Shown: piece by piece, positions 1 through 9,213 of the stretch
Position numbering within the stretch: position 1 is the first letter of the stretch
Layout of the letters: every line of letters starts with the position of its first letter
Source: Verrucomicrobiota bacterium
Lineage (GTDB): Bacteria; Verrucomicrobiota; Kiritimatiellia; CAJWTS01
NCBI GenBank assembly: GCA_027623315.1
Contig: JAQBYD010000001.1
Coordinates: 1-64,000 of the forward strand
Reading direction: 5' to 3'
DNA length: 64,000 nucleotides
Translations under genes and position numbers: made by a program
The notes under the pieces: generated by a model
Database searches by the model: none
The model's input: the letters and a program-made list of their open reading frames with translations, nothing else
Told to the model about the DNA's origin: nothing

Positions 1-10
1 CCCCCACCCG

Positions 11-39
11 CCAGTAGCCAGCGTTGCGCTGGCTACTGG
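11..39. repeat. Perfect 12-bp inverted repeat (hairpin)
   Basis: The arms ccagtagccagc (11-22) and gctggctactgg (28-39) are exact reverse complements around a 5-nt loop. The stop codon of the small exported protein (33-35) lies in the stem. Neither strand has a T-run after it, so it is not a textbook intrinsic terminator. It may act as an mRNA 3' stabiliser or be a small dispersed palindrome. Confidence 0.7.
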
Positions 40-203
40 CTCGCGGGCAGGAAGGTCGCCGCGACGTGAGAGATAATGCCCTCTTCCGTGCCGAGCGCCA
101 TCGTGCCAAGACCACAGCCGCAGTTGTCCGCCACCGTTCCCGCTATCGCGGACCCGGCAATACACATCGCAGCACTGACTCCCAACAGAACACTTTTCTT
201 CAT
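33..203 (-). CDS. Small exported protein, resembles the N-terminus of the DUF3015 family
   Basis: A 56-residue product starting MKKSVLLGVS, with a clear signal peptide (hydrophobic core to about residue 20, AGSAIAG cleavage region) and a mature part beginning DNCGCGLGTMAL. The CGLG motif just after the signal peptide resembles DUF3015 proteins, which are usually more than twice as long, so this may be a degenerate or truncated member. The start was chosen because GGAGG lies 6 nt upstream of the ATG at 203; a longer reading of the same frame to 539 is antisense to the neighbouring lipoprotein gene and lacks such a site. It is the last gene of the minus-strand sigma-factor cluster. Its function is unknown, and family assignment is by eye only. 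Confidence 0.6.
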   Translation of the reverse strand: MKKSVLLGVSAAMCIAGSAIAGTVADNCGCGLGTMALGTEEGIISHVAATFLPASQ

Positions 204-405
204 TCGGACCTCCATGTTCGTTTCGCCTACCAGCGGGAGCTCACCATGACCTCCCATGGCGCGGAGCATGACACTCGGCCGCGCGGCATGCAACTGAAAT
301 ACGCACCCCTGCCGGACACGCTTGTGCCGATGGCACGCATCGCCGAACGGGCCGTCGATGCGCGCCGTTCGTGGGTTCTGCCACGCGCGGCACCTATGCA
401 GGAGG

Positions 406-654
406 TTACTTGTCGGCCGCTTCTTCGTCTTTGGCATTGCCGAGCACGGCACCGCCGGCGCCGCCGAGAGCCCCGCCAACGGCTGCACCTTCAAGTCCGC
501 GGCCGCTCTGGTGACCGATGACGCCACCGATGATCGCACCGGCCGCGGCGCCGCCGACAGCCCCGCGCTTGGTGTTGGACGTTTGACCCGTGTTCGCGCA
601 GCCGCTGGCTACGAGCATGATCGCTAGTGCGGAAAAGATCGTAATTATTCTCAT
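406..654 (-). CDS. Glycine-zipper outer-membrane lipoprotein
   Basis: An 82-residue product starting MRIITIFSAL, with a lipoprotein signal ending VASGC (Cys at about 19). The mature part is dominated by glycine-zipper repeats (GAVGGAAAGAIIGGVIG, then GAAVGGALGGAGGAVLG), as in SlyB/OsmB/17-kDa-antigen lipoproteins that sit in the outer membrane and respond to envelope stress. AAGGAG upstream of the ATG at 654 supports this start over an earlier in-frame ATG. It lies downstream of the protease fusion in the sigma-factor cluster, which fits an envelope-stress role. The short charged tail (KDEEAADK) is unremarkable. Family-level call only. Confidence 0.85.
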   Translation of the reverse strand: MRIITIFSALAIMLVASGCANTGQTSNTKRGAVGGAAAGAIIGGVIGHQSGRGLEGAAVGGALGGAGGAVLGNAKDEEAADK

Positions 655-747
655 GTGGATACTCCTTGCGTTTAGGTTTCGAACGTAGCGAGGGACATAG
701 TATATCGTGCAGTGCACCGGCGTACAAGTGCCCGTGCAGCCGGCGGG

Positions 748-2199
748 CTAACCTCGCGCGGGGAAGCGAAGCTTGAGGACATAGGCCTGCCAGGCCGTCT
801 GGAATGCGGACATATCGGGCGCGTCGAGGATTTGGACAAGGGTGTCGTATCCACCGGGATCGTCGGCGGAAGCGCGGCGAAACGCGTGGTAATACTTTCG
901 CAGAAGGCCCTTTTCCTGCAGGTTGTAGCAGAGGTAACGCGCCTGCGCATAGTTGCTTCCCGGGTCGCGTGTGTAGAACGCGACCGTGCTCGTTCCGCAG
1001 AGTTCCTTGAAGGAGGGGACTTTGCCGCCCCGCATGGCGAGTTGCAGGCCCGCCAGCCGCCAGTTGGTATAGCCGTAGATGTGGCCGTCCTTCTCGCCGC
1101 ACTGTTCGTAGAGCGACGCGAGTCCCTCGTTGAACCAGGCGGGACACGCCGGAAAGTTGGCTTCCATGAAGGGGTGGACCATTTCGTGCACCAGCGTACC
1201 GCCCCCGGTCGCGATGTTCATGATCAACGCGCGATGCTTGTCTGAGTAGTACCCGAACGGCGTCGTGGGGCGCTCTTTAAAGAGTTGCAACGTGTGCTTC
1301 TCGTAACTTGGCTTATCTTTGAAGAGCCAGATATCGATGATGTGGTTGGGGTCTTTCGGGAAGTAGTCCTGCTTTAACCGTTTCGTCGCCCACTCGATCG
1401 TTTTGCGCGCGCGGCGCTCGACCGTCTCGCGGTCTTCGTCGCCAATCACGACGAACGGACGAGCGAACGTGATGTGGAATTCAGGACCCGGCAACCGCTT
1501 CCTGAGGCCCATCACGTGCTGCGCGTAGGCCGCGTCGCTGAAGCGCGATGCGGGAGCCGCGCTCTGCGGGACGCGCCCCCGCGACAGCGCGGAGCCCGGC
1601 TTGAGCGGGATTCGAATCACCGTCCACTCGTCGTCGCGATATTTCAGGGGCCAGAGCGAGAGCATGGCTTTGCGCGACATGCGCTGGTACGCGCCATTGG
1701 CCACCGCGGGCTCATGGTAGATGACTTCATCCGTGTCGCCGTCGAATCCCAGGATCAGCCGAAAATGCTCGGTCGTGTGCGGTTTTTCGCTGTAACGCGT
1801 GCAGATGATGGACGGAATGCCACGCTTCAAGTCACCGTGCATGTCACCGAAAAGGCGGTTCAGCTGCGCTTTCGATTTCTTGGGCTGGACGCGATGGCTG
1901 ACGGTGCCAGGGACGAATCCGATGGACGTAACGGCGTGCAACAACTCTCGTGTGTAGCAGCCGCGCGCGAGCATCGGATCGAGGCCGGCGCGGTCGAAGA
2001 CCGCGTCCTGATCCATGTTGACCCCCGCCGCCGCCAGCGCCATCGAAACGCATGCTTCGCCGCAGAAATCGGGTTTCTGTTGGACATGCGGGACCGCCTC
2101 AATGCGCACCGAGGCGTAGGGTCCGGCGGCGGCGCCGCCGGGCGATGCGCAGCTGAGTGTGGCTGCAATCGCCAGCGTGATAAGCGACGGTCGCGTCAT
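748..2199 (-). CDS. Exported C39-like cysteine protease fused to an HExxH metalloprotease
   Basis: A 483-aa exported protein (signal peptide about 1-26). The N-terminal domain (about 30-200) looks like Peptidase_C39_2: the Cys46 motif KPDFCGEACVSMAL, His145 in HFRLILGFD and a following Asp153. The C-terminal domain (about 230-480) is a gluzincin-type metallopeptidase: HEMVH at 338-342 and a third ligand Glu358 in WFNEGLASLYE. Two different catalytic centres in one chain are unusual. The ATG at 2199 lies directly against the left end of a palindromic insertion and now has no Shine-Dalgarno; removing the insertion restores a TAATG overlap with the upstream gene. A role in processing envelope proteins of this operon is inferred. 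Substrate unknown. Confidence 0.85.
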   Translation of the reverse strand: MTRPSLITLAIAATLSCASPGGAAAGPYASVRIEAVPHVQQKPDFCGEACVSMALAAAGVNMDQDAVFDRAGLDPMLARGCYTRELLHAVTSIGFVPGTVSHRVQPKKSKAQLNRLFGDMHGDLKRGIPSIICTRYSEKPHTTEHFRLILGFDGDTDEVIYHEPAVANGAYQRMSRKAMLSLWPLKYRDDEWTVIRIPLKPGSALSRGRVPQSAAPASRFSDAAYAQHVMGLRKRLPGPEFHITFARPFVVIGDEDRETVERRARKTIEWATKRLKQDYFPKDPNHIIDIWLFKDKPSYEKHTLQLFKERPTTPFGYYSDKHRALIMNIATGGGTLVHEMVHPFMEANFPACPAWFNEGLASLYEQCGEKDGHIYGYTNWRLAGLQLAMRGGKVPSFKELCGTSTVAFYTRDPGSNYAQARYLCYNLQEKGLLRKYYHAFRRASADDPGGYDTLVQILDAPDMSAFQTAWQAYVLKLRFPARG

Positions 2200-2205
2200 T
2201 AGGCC

Positions 2206-2377
2206 GGATATCTCACACTTTTTTGTAGCGAGAGCGCGAAGAGCCCGTCAGGCTTGATCGAAATAGGGCTTTGCCGATGAAACTGTATGGAGATACTGTG
2301 AATTGGCGAAGTCCTGTTTCGATCAAGCCTGACGGAGCTATCCGTGTTCGTAGTAGGAAAAGTGTGAGATATCCGGG
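2206..2377. mobile_element. MITE-like palindromic element with 7-bp target duplication
   Basis: About 172 bp with perfect terminal inverted repeats: ccggatatctcacactttt (2204-2222) and its exact complement (2358-2376). A second perfect 17-bp pair sits inside (gtcaggcttgatcgaaa 2247-2263 and 2317-2333), continued by imperfect pairing. The direct repeat ttaggcc flanks it at 2199-2205 and 2378-2384. It has no coding capacity, so it is probably non-autonomous. On the minus strand the duplicated heptamer is GGCCTAA, which contains the stop codon of the upstream gene and the first base of the downstream start. The arms share two bases with the duplicated heptamer, so the exact ends are uncertain by a few bases. 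Confidence 0.75.
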
Positions 2378-5300
2378 TTAGGCCATCACCGGGCGCCGCG
2401 GCGCCATGCGTCCGACCAGGATTCGCCACCCGAGCAGGAGGATCACGACCGGCCAAAGCGTGTCGAGCCATGCGAGGAGGCGACCGGAGCTCGACTTGAA
2501 CTGCACCAGCATATCCGCATCCGGATTGATTTGCACGGGCCTGAAGAAGGTCAGCAGGTGCCCCTGCTCTGGCATAGAGACCACAATCGCCTGGGCGACG
2601 CCTGCGGCTGCAGCCTGCTGATCCATGAACTTGTCCGCGACGAGCTGCAGGGCGTCGTTCTCCTTCTCGGAGAGTGAGCTTTCAATGTCCTCGGCGTAGT
2701 CCGTGGTGTAGTTACCGTCCTGGAACCCGCGCATCTGTCGGATCTGTTGCTCGTCCTGGATGTTGTTGTCCCAGCGCATTTTGTTACGCCGCTGCACCAG
2801 CCCCACGACGGCCTGTTGTTTCGCGAGGTTGCGGTACTGGACGCGCGCATCCTCGAAGTCAGCCTGGTTCGGCGCCAGGTGCATCGCTTCCTCCAGCACC
2901 TTCTTGGCCAGTTTCTGCTTGCCCTGCTGCGCGTATTGCTCGCTGATGATCATGTCCGATTTGGCGCGTGCGCGGTTAAACTCCACCAGCTTGCGATTGC
3001 TGAGCAGGTAGCCCATTTCGTCGAACACGGCGAGCGATAACGGGGACTGGTGATCCTGGAGTTCAAGCGTACCGTCGAAGCCATGATACTTCACGCCGGG
3101 CGGAACGTGCAACGTCCACGTCAGGTTGTTCAGCGGCAGATTAAATCTCGGCCCATGATATTCCTGGGAACGCCATGACCAGTGTCCGTGAGCGGTGCCG
3201 CTCGCATAGGTCAGCTCAACCGTGACGGGCGCATCGGGCGCCGTGTCGTCGAGCGGAATCCGGTACGCGTCACCTTCGAGTGAAGGCCGAGCCACCTTGC
3301 CGTCGACGAACGCCGTCCACAGCGCGTCACCCTTCTCGGGCAGCGTGACCTTGAGGAAGCGCAGGTGGCCCACGTTGAGATTCATTTCCACGCGGGTCAG
3401 CAACTGCCCCCGGTCCGACAGGATGGAGCGCAAGTTCACGTGGTTGACCTTGGCTGGAAGGACGTCCGCCGATTCGTGGCGCACGACCGAGAGCTTCAGC
3501 GCATAGTCGTCACGTACCGTGCGGTAGCAGAGAATCGCGTCGGACAGATCGCCTGCCCCGAACGCGGCGGGGATGCTACGTGACTCCTCGGCCTTCAAGC
3601 CGATCGGGTTTGACTCCTCGGGCTGGACCTGTACGCGGCCGCCGGACATCACGACCAGGTACCCTTTCTGCGGATCGGTGTCTACGGTGCTGAGCGGACG
3701 AATGGTTGCACGCTTGGAGTTGGGATTGAACGGAATCTGGTAGGTGACATCGAGACCGTACGTGTTCTCAACCTTGCTGTGCAGGTCGATCTGCCAGATG
3801 CCCTCGTCTTTGTCGATCTCCGTGACCTTGGCGATGCCACGGCCCAGCACGGAGAGCACCACGCCGGGTTCCGGGGCGCGCAGCAAGAAGGACTTGTGGC
3901 CGGCGTTTTCGATGCGGTACCGGATATAGACCCGCCCCTGCAACATGCCTTCAGCGAGGTTGACCTGGTGCAGGACGTCGGGCTTGACGACGGCGTCCTG
4001 CACGTCAGCCTTGAGCACGACGCGCCAGTTGGGGCGCAGCAGTTTGAATGCCAGCAGCCCGTGTTGCTCGAGTGCGAGGTCGACGCGCGGATTCAAGTCG
4101 CTGACGCCTTCGCGCTCGGCGTCCTGGGGGGTCAGCCGCACGCCGCGTTCGCCGGAGATGACGAGCGTTCCTTCCAGTTTACGCGTGCCGAGTACGGCGA
4201 CGCGCGGCACGGTGATCGCGTCTCCAATGCCCTTCTCCATGCTTGCGATGACAAGATTAAGGCTACGCAGGCCCGTGACTTGCTTGTTAAAGTGCACCAC
4301 CAGGTTGGCGTCGCCATCGCCCACTTCGTCCCAGTGGCTCACATCCTCGCCGCTGAGTGTTTCGACGTCGTAGTCGTCAGGGATCCGGATGTACAGGGAG
4401 AAGATCCCCGCCTTGGAGACGGTGATGCCGAGCTGTGTCGAGAGCACAATGCGCTCGTCGGCAATCGAGAGCGTGGCCTTTTCGGTGACGCGAACTTCGG
4501 GGAGTACGCGCGCCGCGCTCACCGAGGCCGACACCGGAAGCTTGTGGTAGCGGAAGGCACGTTTCACGGCGGACGGTGCGCGGCCCGAGTTCTGTGCATG
4601 CGCTGCGGCCACGGCGGCCGGAGCAAAGTCGGCGACGTTCATGGCGTTCAGCCCCTCGAGGCGTTCGACCTGGATCTGCACCGTGCCCGGGGCCGCGAGC
4701 GCGATGGAACCACGCTGCCGCGCCGCGCCTGGGATCACAAGGGTTCCGATCTCGGCGTCGAAAGGCAACCCGTCCGTGGCCACCTGCGTCATCACCTGCA
4801 TCGTGAACTCACCGCTCACCGGCATATCGAGCACGGCTTCGAGTTGGTTTTGCTCCGGATCGAAACGCCATGTGCTGAGCCCCGGTGCGTTGACGGCGGT
4901 AACGCTCATGCCATCGGGCACGGTGAGAATCATCGACGTGATCTCTCCCTGCGCGATCTGGTAGCGCACCAGGTTCATCAAGTCGACCACACCCGGCTCG
5001 AAGGACGCGAAGGTGTTGACCTCACAGAAGTAGACCGCTTTCTCGAGCTTGGTCTTGCGAACACGCGGTAGCCAGTTGAGATGAACCGCCTGGGCGGGCC
5101 CCAGTACAGCCGTCGCCACGGTCCGGTCTATTTCTTCCCATGTCTTAAAGAGCACCGCTTCGTCGCAACGCACGTCGAGCCCCGCTTCGGGTAGCGTCAG
5201 TTCGATCTTGTTGCGCATGTTTTCCGGCATATGCAGGCAGAGCGCCCATCGTCCGTCCTGCTCAGAAACGGGGAGCAGGTATTCGAGCGTCACGTCGTAC

Positions 5301-8300
5301 TCGCCGGCGCGCTCCGCGCTAAGGACGTATCCTTGTGCCGTGCTGCGCAGGGCCAGACGCTTGGAGTTGAGATCATAGCCGGTCAGCACGGCGCCGGGGC
5401 CGAGGATTGTGCAGCTGAACGCGGCTTCCGCGGTGAAGGCGAGGGTCTGTCTGACTTCGGCACTGCGCTCTTCGTCGCGGCCGGTTCCCGGTCCCTTGAC
5501 GTGGTATTCAACGAGATCCATCACGGGCGGCTTCGGTGGCGGCGGTGCGTCCTTCGCCAGCGCCAGCGCCGACGCGAGCATCGTGGCGGCGATGAATCCG
5601 AGGACCGGAACCTGGCTGAACCCGCCCCGGCTCCCGTCATCCCGACCATCGTCCGGCGCGTTCGGATCGCCTTGGGGAGTCTCGGACCTCTCGTCGTCCT
5701 CGCTGAGATCCCACACGCCGACGTCGTCGCTGCCCGGTTCGGCGCCCGGGACCGCCGGGGGCGTTGAGGTGGCGGTCGCAACGGGATTCGTGGTGGCTTC
5801 AACAAGGGACCCGGCCGATCCCTTGCCGGCGCCACGCGGACGACGCTCGCGAGGTGGTTTAGCCGGGGCCCGCTGCTTGGCCTGGACACCGGCCGCATGG
5901 CAGCGCCTGATCAATCGAGCGACCAGGCGCAGAACCACGATCGCGACGATAAAAAGAAGGACCCCGACCAGCAGTGCACGTCCGGCCGCAAACTGCGAGA
6001 GGGCCACGCAGATCAGCGTCAGTCCAAGCGCGGCGCCAGTCAAGGCCCTGCGGCGTGTAGATGCGACGAGCATTGCGCCCCCGCCAAGCCCCGCCAGGGC
6101 GAGCATCCATACGGAGCCCGCGGCTCCGATCCAAGCGGGTGCCAGGGCGAGTTTCACGGTCAAGTCCTCGCCGCTCGCAAGGCTCACCATTTTCGTGAAC
6201 GTGATCGCGGTTGCCGGCGCGAGCACGGCCGTGGACGCACCCTTCAGAATCGTGATGCCCGCCAGGGCGGCCTGCGGAAGCGCGATAACGGCCAGGCCGA
6301 GCAGGACGATGCAACTCGCGAGGGTGCTCGCAATTACGCCCCGCTTGCGGCCGATCGAGTACGCGGCGAGACCGGCTAGCCCAAGGGCGATCAGTGCGCA
6401 GAAGAAGAATCCGCCCAACTCGGTCAGGCCGACGCTGACAATGCGCCACATCAGCTGCACCACCGCGCGCACGCCCTTGGCTCCGACGGCGTAGTCGGTG
6501 AGCATGTTACCGCCGACCGCGGTGACGGTGACATCGTTGGGCGGAGTCACGTCCCAGGTGGTTGAGATCAGGTGCGTGCCGGGTAGATCCGGCGCCGTGA
6601 GCTTGTAGTGACTTCCGAACGTGCCGGGCTCACTCAGGCTCTGGGCGTACACGACCTCGAGTTTCATCGCTGCGTTGGGATCTCTTGGGCGGTGCAGCGG
6701 AACCAGGATGTTTTCACCGCTCTCGAGCGCAGAGACGGACTGCAGCTGACCGGCTTCGTTCATCAGCCGGGTCGACCAGAGCGTCGCGCCCTCCGGGAGT
6801 TTCATCTCCAGGTATTGTTGCGACGTGTTCTTGATGAAGTAATTGATCGTCGTGATGACTTCGCCGTCTGGACTGATGCTCGTCGTCAGCGTGGCGTGGT
6901 CCACGATCTGGTTGAGCAGCGGCTCCGTCTCGTAGCGCACGACTTTGACCGTGGCGGTGTGCGGCGCGCGGACATGTTTGTAGGCTTTCAAGACCGGCGC
7001 GCTGATCAGCAACTCGTACTCTTCGGGGATCTCCTCGGGGTCGATCGGAATCACGACCTGGGTGTCGAACGTTTCCTCGAGAAACTGCAGACTCGCAGCG
7101 CTGGCGAGGGCGATGTATCCCACCTCACTTTCCGTGCCCAGGGTCGTCACGCCGCCGACCTCAATCTCGGCGCCGTCGTAGTTGTACTGCTGGTCGTAGG
7201 TCACGAGGAGGGTGTAGTCACCGATGACTTTCTCCTGCAGGGCTATGGTCCACACCTCGCCGTCCTGCTCCCAGCCGCGCTGGTCACGACCTGTGAACTC
7301 TACATTTTGAAACGGTTCGGGAATGATGACCCGGAACTCGCGTACCGGTGCGCCGCCGATGTGATAGGTGATGGTGGATCCGCAATACAATACGCCCTCG
7401 CCGATGGAGACGAGGTGGAAGGTCTCGGCATGGATCGAGGAGGCCGTGCGCTGCACTTCGACCTGCAGCGCCCAGCCCGCTTCCTTGAACCGGAACGCCT
7501 GCTGCGCACCGGCGACGGTCATCGGCGTTGAGCCGGTGTGCACCTCGCGGATGCCGTCCGCCTTGACGGCCTTCAAGCGAAGGCCCTTCTCGGTGGCGAG
7601 CACGAGATGTCCGCGTTCGGATTGTGCCCCTTCGAGCCGGAAGAGCGGAGCTTTGAAATCGTGCACGTCATCCGGCAGCGCCTTCTCGAGGCGCAGGTCG
7701 ATCAAGGTTCGGCCGAGCACCGCCTTATCAAAATAAACCTGGACCAGCCGCTTCCCATCGAGGTCCCGCACATCGTAATCGGCGACACGTGCCCCGGATA
7801 CGTTCGCCACGATCCACTCCGAATCGGTTTCGAAGACGAGTTCACGCGTCTCCGCATCGCGCACGTCGATCTCGGAGGAGGCGCTCAGGACCAGGGCGTT
7901 GTCCTTGAGCGAGAGCACCAAGCGCTCGTCCGCGCTGAATTCGGGGACGATGTCGTCCGCGTCGAGGGTCAACGTGTAGGGCATGTTGGCGTACTGGTAC
8001 GCGAAAGAGTGTCGCGAGGGGAGGGCGCGACCATTCTGGGTCGTCGTATCCATGGTGACTTTCGGAAACGCGGCATGATCGACCTGGGTCAGTCCGAGGG
8101 ACTTGGTGACCAGCAATTTGATCGCACTGTCGGCGCCGATCATCAGGAAACCGCTGGTACGCAAGACATCGCGCGGCGTGACGACGGCGAGGTCAATCGT
8201 GGTGGGGAACTCGGGAAGACCGGCTTCGCTTTCGACCAGAAGATTATAGATGCCCTCGCGCGGCCGGCTCAACGTGACCCGCAGCATGCGGGTTTCGCCT

Positions 8301-9082
8301 TCGTCGCCCTCAACGGACCAGTCCTGGATATCCTTGCCCATCACCTGGGTGACGTTGAGCGCCGCGGGAAGATCGAACGAGAGTTCGGTCAATGCGCCCT
8401 GCACGACGCGATAGGTGTAAATGGAGTTCAGGTGCATCGCCCCCACGCTGGCCGTGGCGATCGTGTTGGCCTGGGCGCTGACCACCAGGTCGGCATCCAG
8501 GATCTTGATCTCGGGCTTCCACTGCACGTCGAACTTTCCCGCAACCCCAAGGAATGCGGTCACTTCGACCTTATCGTTGTGGTTCTTTGCACGTTGAATC
8601 TTCAGCGCGCCCGGGAAGCGGATCTCGAGGTCGTCACGGTCACACACCACGGAGAGTTTCCGGATATCGGCGGCCGGAATGACGAAGCCGGTATGGCGCC
8701 ATTCGCGTTCCTTGGCGGGTCGACTGGCGAAGCGAAACTGCACAGCGTGCTTGCCACTCGAACCGAACTCGACAACGTAACGGTCCCCTTCGCGGATCAG
8801 TTTAGATTTGCGCGGTAGCTTGGCGTCGAGATACGCAACGTCACCGACGACGAGCGGCAGCCTGCTGCCGCGCCTCGCGACGTCGGCTTTAAAGGCGAGA
8901 GAGAACGTGATGTTCTCACCTTCGATTTCGCCACGCACCGCGAGGTCGGAGACGGTGATCTCCGGGGGCGCCGCTTGCGCGCTTGCGGCGATGGCTAGCG
9001 CGCAGGCGGCGAGAAGGGACCCAAAGGACGGACGGGACCAGAAGGACACGAGGGACGGGCGGGTATGGGGTGTGGTTTGCAT
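2378..9082 (-). CDS. Giant membrane-anchored periplasmic protein (2234 aa), function unknown
   Basis: Not a family I can name. Residues 1-38 form a signal peptide (cleavage near AQA/APPEI). About 40-880 is beta-rich extracytoplasmic sequence. About 881-1064 contains six or more hydrophobic helices, followed by a charged/low-complexity linker to about 1150. A second signal-like helix (about 1157-1178, then a Pro-rich stretch) precedes a second beta-rich part (about 1180-2010). About 2034-2100 is an alpha-helical, TPR- or coiled-coil-like segment, and 2205-2227 is a C-terminal membrane helix. It therefore looks like two related membrane-anchored proteins fused head to tail. It follows the anti-sigma/YfbK gene by 131 nt, so it is probably a target or partner of that regulatory pair. 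The last codons overlap the target duplication of the palindromic element. Confidence 0.85.
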   Translation of the reverse strand: MQTTPHTRPSLVSFWSRPSFGSLLAACALAIAASAQAAPPEITVSDLAVRGEIEGENITFSLAFKADVARRGSRLPLVVGDVAYLDAKLPRKSKLIREGDRYVVEFGSSGKHAVQFRFASRPAKEREWRHTGFVIPAADIRKLSVVCDRDDLEIRFPGALKIQRAKNHNDKVEVTAFLGVAGKFDVQWKPEIKILDADLVVSAQANTIATASVGAMHLNSIYTYRVVQGALTELSFDLPAALNVTQVMGKDIQDWSVEGDEGETRMLRVTLSRPREGIYNLLVESEAGLPEFPTTIDLAVVTPRDVLRTSGFLMIGADSAIKLLVTKSLGLTQVDHAAFPKVTMDTTTQNGRALPSRHSFAYQYANMPYTLTLDADDIVPEFSADERLVLSLKDNALVLSASSEIDVRDAETRELVFETDSEWIVANVSGARVADYDVRDLDGKRLVQVYFDKAVLGRTLIDLRLEKALPDDVHDFKAPLFRLEGAQSERGHLVLATEKGLRLKAVKADGIREVHTGSTPMTVAGAQQAFRFKEAGWALQVEVQRTASSIHAETFHLVSIGEGVLYCGSTITYHIGGAPVREFRVIIPEPFQNVEFTGRDQRGWEQDGEVWTIALQEKVIGDYTLLVTYDQQYNYDGAEIEVGGVTTLGTESEVGYIALASAASLQFLEETFDTQVVIPIDPEEIPEEYELLISAPVLKAYKHVRAPHTATVKVVRYETEPLLNQIVDHATLTTSISPDGEVITTINYFIKNTSQQYLEMKLPEGATLWSTRLMNEAGQLQSVSALESGENILVPLHRPRDPNAAMKLEVVYAQSLSEPGTFGSHYKLTAPDLPGTHLISTTWDVTPPNDVTVTAVGGNMLTDYAVGAKGVRAVVQLMWRIVSVGLTELGGFFFCALIALGLAGLAAYSIGRKRGVIASTLASCIVLLGLAVIALPQAALAGITILKGASTAVLAPATAITFTKMVSLASGEDLTVKLALAPAWIGAAGSVWMLALAGLGGGAMLVASTRRRALTGAALGLTLICVALSQFAAGRALLVGVLLFIVAIVVLRLVARLIRRCHAAGVQAKQRAPAKPPRERRPRGAGKGSAGSLVEATTNPVATATSTPPAVPGAEPGSDDVGVWDLSEDDERSETPQGDPNAPDDGRDDGSRGGFSQVPVLGFIAATMLASALALAKDAPPPPKPPVMDLVEYHVKGPGTGRDEERSAEVRQTLAFTAEAAFSCTILGPGAVLTGYDLNSKRLALRSTAQGYVLSAERAGEYDVTLEYLLPVSEQDGRWALCLHMPENMRNKIELTLPEAGLDVRCDEAVLFKTWEEIDRTVATAVLGPAQAVHLNWLPRVRKTKLEKAVYFCEVNTFASFEPGVVDLMNLVRYQIAQGEITSMILTVPDGMSVTAVNAPGLSTWRFDPEQNQLEAVLDMPVSGEFTMQVMTQVATDGLPFDAEIGTLVIPGAARQRGSIALAAPGTVQIQVERLEGLNAMNVADFAPAAVAAAHAQNSGRAPSAVKRAFRYHKLPVSASVSAARVLPEVRVTEKATLSIADERIVLSTQLGITVSKAGIFSLYIRIPDDYDVETLSGEDVSHWDEVGDGDANLVVHFNKQVTGLRSLNLVIASMEKGIGDAITVPRVAVLGTRKLEGTLVISGERGVRLTPQDAEREGVSDLNPRVDLALEQHGLLAFKLLRPNWRVVLKADVQDAVVKPDVLHQVNLAEGMLQGRVYIRYRIENAGHKSFLLRAPEPGVVLSVLGRGIAKVTEIDKDEGIWQIDLHSKVENTYGLDVTYQIPFNPNSKRATIRPLSTVDTDPQKGYLVVMSGGRVQVQPEESNPIGLKAEESRSIPAAFGAGDLSDAILCYRTVRDDYALKLSVVRHESADVLPAKVNHVNLRSILSDRGQLLTRVEMNLNVGHLRFLKVTLPEKGDALWTAFVDGKVARPSLEGDAYRIPLDDTAPDAPVTVELTYASGTAHGHWSWRSQEYHGPRFNLPLNNLTWTLHVPPGVKYHGFDGTLELQDHQSPLSLAVFDEMGYLLSNRKLVEFNRARAKSDMIISEQYAQQGKQKLAKKVLEEAMHLAPNQADFEDARVQYRNLAKQQAVVGLVQRRNKMRWDNNIQDEQQIRQMRGFQDGNYTTDYAEDIESSLSEKENDALQLVADKFMDQQAAAAGVAQAIVVSMPEQGHLLTFFRPVQINPDADMLVQFKSSSGRLLAWLDTLWPVVILLLGWRILVGRMAPRRPVMA

Positions 9083-9213
9083 AATGCTTTCTCCATTCTG
9101 ACAGGGCTGCCCCTATGCTTAACCAACACGCCGACCCTCGTGTCAGTGCTTTGTAAGTTGATCGTAAGGTGTCTCTGCTCCAGAACTCCCAGTGGCGGTG
9201 ATCATGTTGCGCT

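Noticed and set aside
11-39. Intrinsic terminator
   Set aside because: Stem is perfect, but neither side is followed by a T-run.
3779-5071. Long plus-strand reading frame opposite the giant protein
   Set aside because: Its translation is rich in His, Arg, Asp and Gly with no domain signal, as expected for the antisense of a GC-rich gene; the minus frame has a signal peptide and coherent beta-rich sequence.
7538-8818. Long plus-strand frame of 426 codons
   Set aside because: Antisense shadow of the same giant gene; no start context or recognisable motif.
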